Assembly (NCBI GenBank): GCA_016784355.1
Contig: JADHUV010000001.1
Span: 93,860-153,180, forward strand
DNA length: 59,321 nt
Direction: 5' to 3'
From: Nitrospira sp.
GTDB taxonomy: Bacteria; Nitrospirota; Thermodesulfovibrionia; UBA6902
The notes beneath the pieces were generated by a model, which was not told the origin of the DNA, made no database searches, and saw nothing but the letters and a program-made list of their open reading frames with translations. The position numbers and the translations under genes are program-made. Shown piece after piece: positions 1-8,807 of this stretch. How positions within the stretch are numbered: the first letter of the stretch is position 1; every line of letters begins with the position of its first letter.

Positions 1-233
1 TTTCCGTTGTGTTTTTAGACAGGGGTACAGGTATTTCCGCAGATGTGGTCAATAAGATCATGAATCCGTTTTTTTCAACGAAACCGGACAATGTCGGCAC
101 TGGTCTTGGCCTGAGCATAAGTCATGGTATTATGAAATCCCATGGAGGAAGGATACTCGTTGATAGTGTAGAGGGGGATTATACAAAAATAACACTCCTT
201 TTCCCTTTACCCCTTGATGACGTAAGCGTTTAG
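1..233 (+). CDS. Sensor histidine kinase, C-terminal fragment (HATPase domain)
   Basis: The gene runs in from the left edge and only its last ~76 codons are present. The reading frame is open from base 3. The fragment carries the ATP-binding signatures of a histidine kinase: the G1 box D-R-G-T-G-I, then N-P-F-F-S-T-K-P (F box) and G-T-G-L-G-L-S-I (G2 box), followed by the usual closing beta strands. The N-terminal sensor and phospho-acceptor His are outside the window, so the signal and partner regulator cannot be named. It ends at TAG 231-233, with metF converging on it 21 bases later. Confidence 0.9.
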   Translation, partial: SVVFLDRGTGISADVVNKIMNPFFSTKPDNVGTGLGLSISHGIMKSHGGRILVDSVEGDYTKITLLFPLPLDDVSV

Positions 234-254
234 TCTAGACCTGTATAAAACGTA

Positions 255-1127
255 TCAGCTCAGAAGCCTTTTCCATATCTCGCGTACAGGCTCTACCTTG
301 TTAAGGGTGAAAAAGTGCAGGCCTGGAGCATCCCGCCTTAACAGGTCTTTGCACTGATTTACAGCAAACTCGATACCCGCTTTTTTGACGGCCTCTTCAT
401 CATCTTTAATGGGTCTGAATATATCGTGAATCTCATCGGTTACAGTGGCCCCGCAGGTTGCGCAGAATTTCAAAAGACCCTCATAGCTTGTTATAGGCAG
501 TATGCCGGGCAGTACACGAATCTTAATATCGTGTTTTTGCAGTCTCTCAATGTACTCGGTGTACAGGGTGTTGTCAAAGAAAAGCTGTGTCATTATAAAT
601 TCCCCACCATGCTCTACTTTTATCTTCATATGCCTTGAGTCGGTCTCTTTATCTGGACAATTTATATGCCCCTCGGGAAAGCCTGCAACACCAATGTTGA
701 AATAATCTCCATGCGTACGGATCAGGTCATTGAGCTGGTAGCAGTATTGCAAGCCGTCTGCTGCCGGTTTCCAGTCGTCCACCCCCTTTGGCGGGTCTCC
801 TCTGAGTGCGAGAATATTCATTATATTGCGTTTTTTCATCTGCTCCATAATGTCCTGCAGTTCCGTAGTGCTATGTCCAACGCAGGTAAAATGGTGCATG
901 ACAGGCAGGTCAAACCGCTTCTGCATCTCATCACATATATCCATAGTGGTACCACGGGTTGAGCCCCCGGCGCCGTACGTTACAGATATAAAGTCCGGCC
1001 CGAGTTTGTTTAGTTCCGCCGCCGTTTCATATAATTTTTCTATCCCGGCAGGGGTTTTCGGCGGGAAAAATTCCAGTGAAAAGGTCTTGTCTGTCTTATG
1101 GAAAATATCTGTTATCTTCTGTATCAT
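255..1127 (-). CDS. metF: 5,10-methylenetetrahydrofolate reductase
   Basis: Reduces methylene-THF to methyl-THF in the cytoplasm, supplying methyl groups for methionine and, in many anaerobes, the methyl branch of one-carbon metabolism. The 290-residue protein has the family hallmarks: F-S-L-E-F-F-P-P-K near the N-terminus, S-V-T-Y-G-A-G-G-S-T in the first third, and L-R-G-D-P-P, G-V-A-G-F-P-E-G-H and Q-L-F-F-D-N further on. Length matches E. coli MetF. An upstream in-frame ATG at 1151 exists, but the ATG at 1125-1127 is preceded by GGGAGG at 4 bases and gives the usual N-terminus, so I chose it. No metV or metH is adjacent, so the pathway context is open. Confidence 0.95.
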   Translation of the reverse strand: MIQKITDIFHKTDKTFSLEFFPPKTPAGIEKLYETAAELNKLGPDFISVTYGAGGSTRGTTMDICDEMQKRFDLPVMHHFTCVGHSTTELQDIMEQMKKRNIMNILALRGDPPKGVDDWKPAADGLQYCYQLNDLIRTHGDYFNIGVAGFPEGHINCPDKETDSRHMKIKVEHGGEFIMTQLFFDNTLYTEYIERLQKHDIKIRVLPGILPITSYEGLLKFCATCGATVTDEIHDIFRPIKDDEEAVKKAGIEFAVNQCKDLLRRDAPGLHFFTLNKVEPVREIWKRLLS

Positions 1128-1151
1128 TGTGCCTCCCGGGACTATTGTCAA

Positions 1152-1180
1152 AGCATATATTACCCCGCGCCTTCTGTCAA
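1152..1180 (-). promoter_or_regulatory. Candidate sigma70-type promoter of metF
   Basis: On the minus strand, TTGACA (1180-1175) is a perfect -35 box. It is followed after exactly 17 bases by TATGCT (1157-1152), a 4/6 match to the -10 consensus. The site lies about 25 bases upstream of the metF start, which gives a short leader containing the ribosome binding site. No folate or SAM riboswitch fold is recognisable in the short leader. Confidence 0.45.
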
Positions 1181-1289
1181 ACTGCGTAACCGTGAGAGGT
1201 TATATAAGAGGCATGAATTATGTATAGTATTTTTTCCTTTTCAGGGTTAGTTTGATATACTTTATAAAACCTTTTACTGGAGAAATCTA

Positions 1290-4286
1290 TTGAACTTGCG
1301 TTTAAACCTTATTCGTATAATATTGTTGGTATCTTTTATGGTTAATTCTAATCAGGCTTTAGCAGAGACTCTTAACATCCCGAATTACAGAATAGGTGTG
1401 GAGGTAAATCCTGCTATATCTGCCCTGAGCGGAACAGTATACATTTCTGCCCTAGCCGGCAGTATCTCAGTATTTCACCTCGGAGATCTTAAAGTAACAG
1501 GACTTAGTATTAATGGCCGTGAGACGGAATTCAGGAGCCGTGATAATTCTCTATCAATTATATCGGAGACAGACAGTGAGATCCGTATCAGCTATTCAGG
1601 GGTTTTTAATGGAAAAGAAAGCAGTCCTGACAACCCCGGAGTAGTAGGAGACATTATAAATCGGGAAGGTCTGTCTCTGACCGGCATCTGGTACCCGAAG
1701 GTGGACGGTCTGCATCATTATAATCTGGAGGCGATACTTCCTGCAGGATTTAAGGCGGTATCCGAGGCAGATGTGATTCGGGAGAAAAGCCTGGGAAACG
1801 GAAAAGTGAAGACCTCGTTTGAGTTTAAGCATCCCCTGGACGGCATTACCCTGACAGCATCAGACAGGTTTGAAGTATTAAAGGACAGTGCAGGAGGCGT
1901 TGAGTTGTATGCCTATTTTTTCCCTGAAGATGCAGCTCTTGCCCGAAAATATATTGAGTATGCCAAGGAATATATTGCACTTTATGAGGGAATGCTGGGG
2001 AAATATCCTTACAAACGATTTTCTATAGTTGAAAACTTTTTGCCATCAGGTTATTCCATGCCGACTTATACGCTCCTGGGCAGTTCCGTGGTGAGGCTGC
2101 CATTTATAGTTGAGACCTCGCTCGGACACGAGATACTGCACCAGTGGTTTGGCAATAACGTTTATATAGATTATGAGGGCGGCAACTGGGCTGAAGGTCT
2201 CACTACATATCTTGCGGATCATTGGTACAAAGAGCAGAAGGGATCAGGTTGGGAGTACCGGAAGGGGCAGCTTGCTGATTATTTAAATTATGTGCAAAAC
2301 GATAATGAATTGGCCGTAAAAGATTTTATATCCAGGACGGACAAGGCCACAAGTTCTGTAGGTTACGGCAAGGTCTCGATGTTGTTTCATATGCTTAGGA
2401 AAATGCATGGAGATGAGATGTTCTTTGCAGCCCTGAAAGGTTTTTTGAGTGAGCAGGGTTTTAGTAAAGGCTCCTGGAGGGATCTGCAAAATTCTTTTGA
2501 AAGAGTGTACGGAGAGGAGCTTGAATGGTTTTTTTCGCAGTGGCTTCAACGGACCGGATTGCCGGCCTTAAATATATCCGGAGCAGGCGTAACCTTGGAC
2601 GGCCTGTCTTACAGGCTGGAGTTCAGTATTGAACAGGAGGAGACTTTTTACCGGCTTGGGGTGCCTGTAAGGATTAATTTTAGTGACAGGCATGAAGACC
2701 GGGTGGTGGATCTTGAGGCTGCCGGCGGTGAGTTTGAATTTCTATTTGATGAAAGGCCGCTCAGCCTTGAGCTTGATCGTAATTATGATATGGCCAGACG
2801 TCTTGTTCCCGCAGAAAGAGCGGCTGTAATCGCAGGACTTCTTGGAAGCCGTGGAATTATTGTAGTGGGTACTGAGGGAGATAAAGATAAATATGCACCA
2901 GTTATAAAAGGGTTGGCCGGTGATGCCGGGATGCGTGATGCCGGGGTGCTGACTCATGAGGAGATGAAGGATAATTCCTTTGTCATATTGGGTAGCGAAA
3001 ATCCTCTGGCGCTTAAAATGTTCGGCACGGTCAAGACGGGTGATGGCGGGTTTAATGTTAAGGTCATGAAAAATCCGTGGAACACTGAAAATGTAGTGGC
3101 GATTATTGAGGGAAGATCTGCGGATGAGGTATCGGCTGCCTTTCGTAAGGTCTTTCATTATGGCAAGTACAGCAGTCTTTCTTTTGAAGGGGGGCGGGTG
3201 CTTACTCGCGAGACAGAAAAAAGTGAAAGGGGAATAAACATGAGATTAATCCGTGATACTGCAGCGATTGAGCTCTCGAAGGTGAGTACGCTTTCTGATG
3301 TTATAGACGGGATATTAGACAAAAAAATTGTATATGTAGGCGAGGCCCATGACGAATATGCTCATCACGAGGTCCAGCTTGAGATAATAACAGCAATGTA
3401 CCGCAAGAATAAAAAAGTTGCTATTGGCATGGAGATGTTTCAGCGTCCATTTCAGGAGGTACTCGACAGTTATATAGCCGGGGATATTGAGGAGGCTGAA
3501 TTTTTGAGACGTTCAGAGTATTTTAAGCGCTGGCGTTTTGATTACAACCTCTATAAGCCCATACTGGATTTTGCGAGGGCTGAAAAGCTGCCTGTGGTTG
3601 CCCTTAATTTACAGAAAGAGATTATTGAAAAGATCTCGCGAAAAGGTATTCAGGATCTGGATGTGCAGGACAGGGCCATGGTGCCTGCGGAACTGGACAT
3701 GACGGATGATGAATACTGTGACAGGTTATTTGAGGTCTTTCAGGGTCATGATCAGTCGGAGATGAATCTGGATTTCTTTTACCAGGCGCAGATTACATGG
3801 GACGAGACCATGGCCGAGTCAGTGGATGGCTTCATGAAGAAAAACCCTGATTACCAGATGGTCGTGGTTGTGGGACGCGGTCACCTGGAATATCGCTCTG
3901 GTATTCCAAACAGGGTTAAAAGGCGTAATGCCCTCGATAGTGCGGTGGTCCTGCTGGATGCGCATGTTGACCGGAAGATTGCGGATTATATTGTGTATCC
4001 TGAGAAAATTAAGGGTAAGGCTGCACCGCAGATGCAGGTATATCTCAAAGAGTCTGAGGGCAGTATGGAGATCACGGGCTTTCCTACGGAAAGCGTCTCG
4101 GAAAAGGCCGGTATGAAGGCCGGAGATGTGCTGGTCTCTATTGACGGGCAGGCTGCACCGGATCTTCAGGAGATAAAGATAATACTTCATTATAAAGAAG
4201 TTGGTGATACATTGAAGGTAAAGGTCCTTCGAAAGGATGAGGACACGGAGGATAAGTCAGAGATTGTTATTGATATTGTTTTGTAG
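1290..4286 (+). CDS. Exported M1-family peptidase / ChaN-like / PDZ fusion protein
   Basis: A 998-residue exported protein with three modules. Residues 1-25 form a signal peptide ending A-L-A-E. Residues ~30-480 resemble M1 metallopeptidases: zinc motif H280-E-I-L-H284 with downstream E302 in N-W-A-E-G, spaced one residue closer than the usual x18. The region where aminopeptidases carry G-x-M-E-N reads G-Y-S-M-P-T-Y, so true aminopeptidase specificity is doubtful. Residues ~660-890 match the ChaN/DUF399 haem-binding fold (V-G-E-A-H-D near 683, G-M-E-M-F-Q-R-P). Residues ~915-998 are a PDZ domain. The start is TTG at 1290 with GGAG seven bases upstream; there is no good in-frame ATG. A periplasmic protease with haem or iron handling is my inference. 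It stands 30 bases before the ergothioneine genes. Confidence 0.85.
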   Translation: MNLRLNLIRIILLVSFMVNSNQALAETLNIPNYRIGVEVNPAISALSGTVYISALAGSISVFHLGDLKVTGLSINGRETEFRSRDNSLSIISETDSEIRISYSGVFNGKESSPDNPGVVGDIINREGLSLTGIWYPKVDGLHHYNLEAILPAGFKAVSEADVIREKSLGNGKVKTSFEFKHPLDGITLTASDRFEVLKDSAGGVELYAYFFPEDAALARKYIEYAKEYIALYEGMLGKYPYKRFSIVENFLPSGYSMPTYTLLGSSVVRLPFIVETSLGHEILHQWFGNNVYIDYEGGNWAEGLTTYLADHWYKEQKGSGWEYRKGQLADYLNYVQNDNELAVKDFISRTDKATSSVGYGKVSMLFHMLRKMHGDEMFFAALKGFLSEQGFSKGSWRDLQNSFERVYGEELEWFFSQWLQRTGLPALNISGAGVTLDGLSYRLEFSIEQEETFYRLGVPVRINFSDRHEDRVVDLEAAGGEFEFLFDERPLSLELDRNYDMARRLVPAERAAVIAGLLGSRGIIVVGTEGDKDKYAPVIKGLAGDAGMRDAGVLTHEEMKDNSFVILGSENPLALKMFGTVKTGDGGFNVKVMKNPWNTENVVAIIEGRSADEVSAAFRKVFHYGKYSSLSFEGGRVLTRETEKSERGINMRLIRDTAAIELSKVSTLSDVIDGILDKKIVYVGEAHDEYAHHEVQLEIITAMYRKNKKVAIGMEMFQRPFQEVLDSYIAGDIEEAEFLRRSEYFKRWRFDYNLYKPILDFARAEKLPVVALNLQKEIIEKISRKGIQDLDVQDRAMVPAELDMTDDEYCDRLFEVFQGHDQSEMNLDFFYQAQITWDETMAESVDGFMKKNPDYQMVVVVGRGHLEYRSGIPNRVKRRNALDSAVVLLDAHVDRKIADYIVYPEKIKGKAAPQMQVYLKESEGSMEITGFPTESVSEKAGMKAGDVLVSIDGQAAPDLQEIKIILHYKEVGDTLKVKVLRKDEDTEDKSEIVIDIVL

Positions 4287-4315
4287 TTGAAGGAAGGGAT
4301 TAAGGGAGAGAGATA

Positions 4316-7300
4316 TTGAATAATCCAGGTGAAAGACGGGCCCTGTGCGGTATATGTCCTGCCGGGTGCTGGGTAGTGGTTACCTATGATTCTGACGGGA
4401 AGATTGCGCGGGTACGGGCTGATGACAGTACGAGTCTGGGGGTCATATGTAAACTTGGTGAGTATTCCAGAGACATTGTATATTCAGCGGATCGTCTTCA
4501 GTACCCTATGAAGCGGAGAGGGGAAAAAGGGAATTATGAGTTTGACCGTATTTCCTGGGACGAGGCTTATGAGATTATTGTTGAAAAGCTTCAGAGGATC
4601 AAAAAAGAGCACGGGCCCGAGGCTGTATCGATGTATACCGGCAGGGGGAGTTTTGAGCTTGCCATGTGTGATGTGTTTCAGCCGAAGGGGGTGGCGGTCT
4701 CCTCTGCTTCCAGTGTCTTATTTCCCTTTGGTTCTCCCAATACCATGGGTGTAGGAGCGCTGTGTTATGTCTCTTTTGCGATGATCGCACCGCACGTGAC
4801 TATGGGCGGGATGCTCATCAATATGTTTTCTGATATAGAGAATGCAGACCTTGTTGTAATATGGGGAGCCAACCCGGCAACTGACTGCCCCCCGCTTGAT
4901 ATGGAAAGAATAATAGCTGCGCATAAGCGCGGTGCCTCGGTGGTGGTCATTGATCCGAGAAAGACAGCGATAGCCAAAATGCCGGGAGTCCAGTGGATGC
5001 CTGTCCGGCCCGGCACGGATGGGGCGCTTGCGCTTGGGATGTGTAATGTAATTATAGATGAGGAGCTTTATGAAGAGGCCTTTGTGCGGGATTGGACGCA
5101 CGGGTTTGAAGATTTTGAACGCTATGTCCAGCACTTTACCCCTGAGGCCGTGCAGGAGATTACGGGCGTGCCGGCCGGAAAAATTATTGAGCTGGCACGC
5201 AGGCTTGCCGCTGCTGACGGTGCTTCGTCAGTTATGTACAGCGGTCTTGAGTACAGTGACAGCGGGGTTCAGGCAATAAGGGCCACTCATGTATTGTGGG
5301 CATTGGCCGGGCAAATGGATGTACCAGGCGGCCGTTGTTTTTCCATGAAAGAGAGTTTTTTCCCTCTTAACAAAGAGGGGCATATAGCCAACCCTGATAT
5401 GACAAAGGCACTGGGGCTTGATCGCTTTCCGGTGTACAGCTCATATCGCGGGGAGTCTCACGCAATTGCCCTTCCCGATTCCGTGCTTCACGGCAGGCCA
5501 TACAAGATTCGATCCCTGATTAATCTAGGCGGCTCGATCATTACGGCCTGGCCTCAGTCGGATATATGGAGAGAGACTCTTAGTGCACTGGATTTTCTGG
5601 TTTGTATAGACCGGCAACTGACCGCTGATGCGGCCTATGCTGATATTGTCCTGCCCGCAACGACAATGTATGAGATAGAATCTTATATGACTTATGGTCC
5701 GATCTTCAGGATAAGGGAGAAGGTTGTTGAGCCTGTGGGCGAGGCACGTAATGACTTTTTTATAATGGCTGAGCTGGCAAAGCGTCTTGGTTACGGGCAT
5801 CTATATCCTCAGGATGAAAAAGAGCTGCTGGAGCATGTGCTTAGAGGTTCCGGGTATACAGCTGAGGAAGTGCGCGAGGCAGGAGGCACTGTGCAGATTC
5901 CCGATAAGTTAATGCAGTATCGTAAATGGGAAAAAGGACTGCTCAGGCCTGATGGAAAGCCCGGTTTTGATACACCGACGGGCAAGTTTGAGATTGCCTC
6001 AACGCTTCTTCATGAGCACGGGTATGATGCCCTTCCTGTATATACTGAACCTCAGGAAGGACCGGCAGCAAGTCCTGACCTGACTGAACAATTTCCGCTT
6101 GTTTTTAATTCCGGGGCACGTGTGACGACTGATTTCAGATCACAGCATCACGGCATTGAAGCACTTTACCGGGAGCGCCCGGAACCCACTGTCATGATAA
6201 ATACCGGGGATGCATTTAAGCGCGGGATAGAAGACGGCGATATGGTCAGGGTACGGAGCAGGAGGGGTGCGGTGAGGATGAGGGCAATTGTTACGGATGA
6301 TATTATATCCGGAGCGGTCGATGCTAATATGGGAGGCGGGGGGCCGGTAGGTCCTGAGTCCTGGCAGGAGTGTAATATTAATGAACTGACTGATCTCGGA
6401 CGTTATGACCCTATTTCCGGATTTCCTGTATACAAGGCCCTGCTGTGTGAAATCGAGAAGATCCTTCAGGATGAGGGTGCGGTAAAAATCGGTTCAGGGG
6501 AATATGATATTGCTGCTGCCTCAATCATTGCGTCTCAGTCTGAAAAAAGCTCATCACGGATCTACCTTGATCATAATGCAACAACGCCTCTGGCCCCTGA
6601 GGTCAGAGAGGTAATTCATGAGGCAATGGAGCACAGTTTCGGTAACCCCTCCAGCATTTACAGAGAGGGGAAAAATACCCGACTTCTGATTGAGTCTGCC
6701 CGCAGGAGTGTTGCTAGAATGCTTAACTGCACTGCACGCCGTATTATATTTACAGGGTGCGGGTCAGAGGCAAATAATATGGTGCTAAAGAGTGTTGCGG
6801 AGGCACATCGCGGAGTTCGCAACAGGATAATCACATGTGAGGTGGAGCATCCATCTGTACTCGGGCCGTGCGCGGTTCTTGAAAAATCGGGCATAGAAAT
6901 AATCCGGTTGCCTGTGAATGAACTTGGCCTGGTTGACCCGGCAGAGTTGGAGTCTCTGATTGATGACAGGACCTGTCTGGTAAGTGTAATGCTTGCAAAT
7001 AATGAGACTGGTACGATCCAGCCGATCAGGGAGTTAGCTATTGTAGCGCATCGTTATGGAGCCCTGTTTCACACGGATGCAACCCAGGCGGTTGGTAAGA
7101 TACCGATTGATGTTGAGACGTTGGGAGTGGATTTTCTTTCGCTGTCAGGTCACAAAATTTATGCACCTAAGGGCGTGGGGGCGCTATATTTGAGGAAGGG
7201 AATTGTTATTGATCCGCTATTAAATGGCGGGGGGCAGGAGGGCGGACTCAGGGCCGGGACAGAAAATATTCTGGGCATAGCCGGGCTTGGAAGGGCGGCA

Positions 7301-7711
7301 GACCTTGCAGTGCAGAGACTGCCGGAGATGGGAAAGGTCAGGGCTATGCGGGATCGTCTGGAAAATGAGTTGGTGAATATGTTTGAAGGGGCCGGGGTAA
7401 ATGGCGATTTAATAAATAGATTGCCTAACACGATTAATATTACCCTGCCGGGCTTCAGGGGAGAGTCTCTGGTTATGGCCATGGATCAGAAGGGGGTAGC
7501 CTTTTCTTCAGGGTCTGCCTGCCGCTCCGGTTCGCCTAAACCATCGCATGCGCTGATGGCCCTGGGGCTTTCTGAAGAAGATGCACATTGTACTGTGAGA
7601 CTATCACTAGGGTATGGCAATACTGAAGAGGAAATTCAGATGGTAATCGAAAAATTCGGCTCGCTTATACGTGATCCGTCTGCTGCTGTGCGGTTTGTCT
7701 CGTGCAGATAA
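4316..7711 (+). CDS. Molybdopterin oxidoreductase-cysteine desulfurase fusion, probable metallopterin-dependent ergothioneine synthase
   Basis: A 1131-residue two-module enzyme. The N-terminal ~710 residues are a bis-MGD oxidoreductase of the DMSO reductase/acetylene hydratase type: [4Fe-4S] ligands C11, C14, C18, C45, the W-G-A-N-P-A-T dinucleotide-binding segment and a C-terminal molydopterin-binding domain. Residues ~748-1131 are a class V PLP enzyme of the NifS/IscS family, with Y-L-D-H-N-A-T-T-P at the start, PLP lysine K947 in S-G-H-K-I-Y and catalytic cysteine C1069 in S-G-S-A-C-R-S-G. This fused architecture was reported by the Seebeck group for an oxygen-independent ergothioneine synthase from Caldithrix abyssi. 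The next gene, egtD, supplies the expected substrate, trimethylhistidine. The enzyme would transfer cysteine-derived sulfur to C2 of the imidazole. The start is TTG at 4316 behind a GGGAGAG box. Assignment rests on architecture plus neighbour. Confidence 0.82.
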   Translation: MNNPGERRALCGICPAGCWVVVTYDSDGKIARVRADDSTSLGVICKLGEYSRDIVYSADRLQYPMKRRGEKGNYEFDRISWDEAYEIIVEKLQRIKKEHGPEAVSMYTGRGSFELAMCDVFQPKGVAVSSASSVLFPFGSPNTMGVGALCYVSFAMIAPHVTMGGMLINMFSDIENADLVVIWGANPATDCPPLDMERIIAAHKRGASVVVIDPRKTAIAKMPGVQWMPVRPGTDGALALGMCNVIIDEELYEEAFVRDWTHGFEDFERYVQHFTPEAVQEITGVPAGKIIELARRLAAADGASSVMYSGLEYSDSGVQAIRATHVLWALAGQMDVPGGRCFSMKESFFPLNKEGHIANPDMTKALGLDRFPVYSSYRGESHAIALPDSVLHGRPYKIRSLINLGGSIITAWPQSDIWRETLSALDFLVCIDRQLTADAAYADIVLPATTMYEIESYMTYGPIFRIREKVVEPVGEARNDFFIMAELAKRLGYGHLYPQDEKELLEHVLRGSGYTAEEVREAGGTVQIPDKLMQYRKWEKGLLRPDGKPGFDTPTGKFEIASTLLHEHGYDALPVYTEPQEGPAASPDLTEQFPLVFNSGARVTTDFRSQHHGIEALYRERPEPTVMINTGDAFKRGIEDGDMVRVRSRRGAVRMRAIVTDDIISGAVDANMGGGGPVGPESWQECNINELTDLGRYDPISGFPVYKALLCEIEKILQDEGAVKIGSGEYDIAAASIIASQSEKSSSRIYLDHNATTPLAPEVREVIHEAMEHSFGNPSSIYREGKNTRLLIESARRSVARMLNCTARRIIFTGCGSEANNMVLKSVAEAHRGVRNRIITCEVEHPSVLGPCAVLEKSGIEIIRLPVNELGLVDPAELESLIDDRTCLVSVMLANNETGTIQPIRELAIVAHRYGALFHTDATQAVGKIPIDVETLGVDFLSLSGHKIYAPKGVGALYLRKGIVIDPLLNGGGQEGGLRAGTENILGIAGLGRAADLAVQRLPEMGKVRAMRDRLENELVNMFEGAGVNGDLINRLPNTINITLPGFRGESLVMAMDQKGVAFSSGSACRSGSPKPSHALMALGLSEEDAHCTVRLSLGYGNTEEEIQMVIEKFGSLIRDPSAAVRFVSCR

Positions 7712-7725
7712 AGAAAGGAGCGTCA

Positions 7726-8718
7726 ATGAAAAAAGAACTTGTATTTAAAAAAGAACGGATAGAGATCAGAAGTCATCTTGCGTCCTCTTATGACAGACTG
7801 ATAAAAAATGATGTTTCTCATGGGCTGGGTCTGGAGAAAAAATCCTTGCCGAGTAAGTATTTTTATGATTCACGAGGCTCAAGACTGTTTGAAAAAATCT
7901 GTGCCTTGCCTGAGTATTATCCGACAAGGACAGAGATGTCCATACTCAGGGAGGCCGCACCTCAGATTATGGAGGACTTTACTTCTGGCGATATAGTGGA
8001 ACTCGGATCAGGTGCGAACTGGAAGGTACGGATGTTGCTGGATGCGGCCGGGCAGGAGAGGTTGAAGGATTTACGTTATGTGCCGGTTGATGTCAGTGAG
8101 AGCGCGCTTCAGGATGCCTCGGAGGAATTGCTGCGTATATACCCTGAGCTTGAGGTATTGGGCATAATAGCGGATTTTACGGTACATATGGATCTGATCC
8201 CATCTGAGCGCCCCAGGCTTATGGTATTTCTTGGAAGTACCATAGGTAATTTTGATGAGAGGGCAAGGCGTGATTTTCTTAAAGGTGCGGCTGCGGCCAT
8301 GAAGCCTGAAGATAGATTCCTGATCGGATTTGATATGGTTAAGTCCAGAGATACGCTTGAGGCAGCATACAATGATGAGCAGGGCGTGACCTCTGAGTTT
8401 AATAAAAATGTGCTTCACGTACTGAATCGTGAACTGAACGCTGATTTCAATATCTCACATTTTGATCACCTCGCCTTTTTTAATGAGGAAAAACAGAGGG
8501 TAGAGATGCACCTTCGGGCAAAACGTGATATGGAGGTCTCCATAGAGGGCCTGGACATGCAGGTAGAATTCCGGCAGGATGAGACCATACATACAGAGGT
8601 CTGCAGGAAGTTTACAGAAAGCGATGTCAGGAAACTTGTCGGCGGGGCAGGGCTTGAGATCGAGAGGTGGTTTTTTGATAAGAAGTCATGGTTTTCTCTG
8701 GTTGAGCTTAAACTCTGA
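7726..8718 (+). CDS. egtD: Histidine Nalpha-methyltransferase (hercynine synthase)
   Basis: SAM-dependent enzyme that trimethylates the alpha-amino group of histidine to hercynine, the first step of ergothioneine synthesis. The 330-residue protein has the EgtD/DUF2260 features: L-P-S-K-Y-F-Y-D-S-R-G-S near the N-terminus, E-Y-Y-P-T-R-T-E, the SAM-binding E-L-G-S-G loop, F-L-G-S-T-I-G-N-F, and a C-terminal K-F-T segment before W-F-F-D. An in-frame ATG at 7702 overlaps the previous gene, but ATG 7726 is preceded by AAAGGAG at 5 bases and gives the family N-terminus. It lies 14 bases after the metallopterin/desulfurase fusion, so the two are almost certainly co-translated. The aerobic pathway genes egtB and egtC are absent here, which fits the anaerobic route. 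Confidence 0.92.
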   Translation: MKKELVFKKERIEIRSHLASSYDRLIKNDVSHGLGLEKKSLPSKYFYDSRGSRLFEKICALPEYYPTRTEMSILREAAPQIMEDFTSGDIVELGSGANWKVRMLLDAAGQERLKDLRYVPVDVSESALQDASEELLRIYPELEVLGIIADFTVHMDLIPSERPRLMVFLGSTIGNFDERARRDFLKGAAAAMKPEDRFLIGFDMVKSRDTLEAAYNDEQGVTSEFNKNVLHVLNRELNADFNISHFDHLAFFNEEKQRVEMHLRAKRDMEVSIEGLDMQVEFRQDETIHTEVCRKFTESDVRKLVGGAGLEIERWFFDKKSWFSLVELKL

Positions 8719-8721
8719 AAA

Positions 8722-8741
8722 GCCGTATATATTTATACGGC
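8722..8741 (+). terminator. Perfect hairpin after egtD (terminator-like, no U-tract)
   Basis: GCCGTATA-TATT-TATACGGC forms a perfect 8-bp stem with a 4-base loop, three bases past the egtD stop codon. No run of T follows (CACTATT), so it is a weak intrinsic terminator at best. It may instead stabilise the 3' end of the ergothioneine mRNA and separate it from the DUF362 gene. Confidence 0.45.
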
Positions 8742-8807
8742 ACTATTAGCCGGCTGTAAGTATTAATTATTATTAACAGTGATATTTAAACGGAGGCCTG
8801 AATAATA

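Noticed and set aside
255..1227. Several plus-strand ORFs opposite metF
   Set aside because: They are antisense shadows of a clear MetF with no start signals or recognisable domains.
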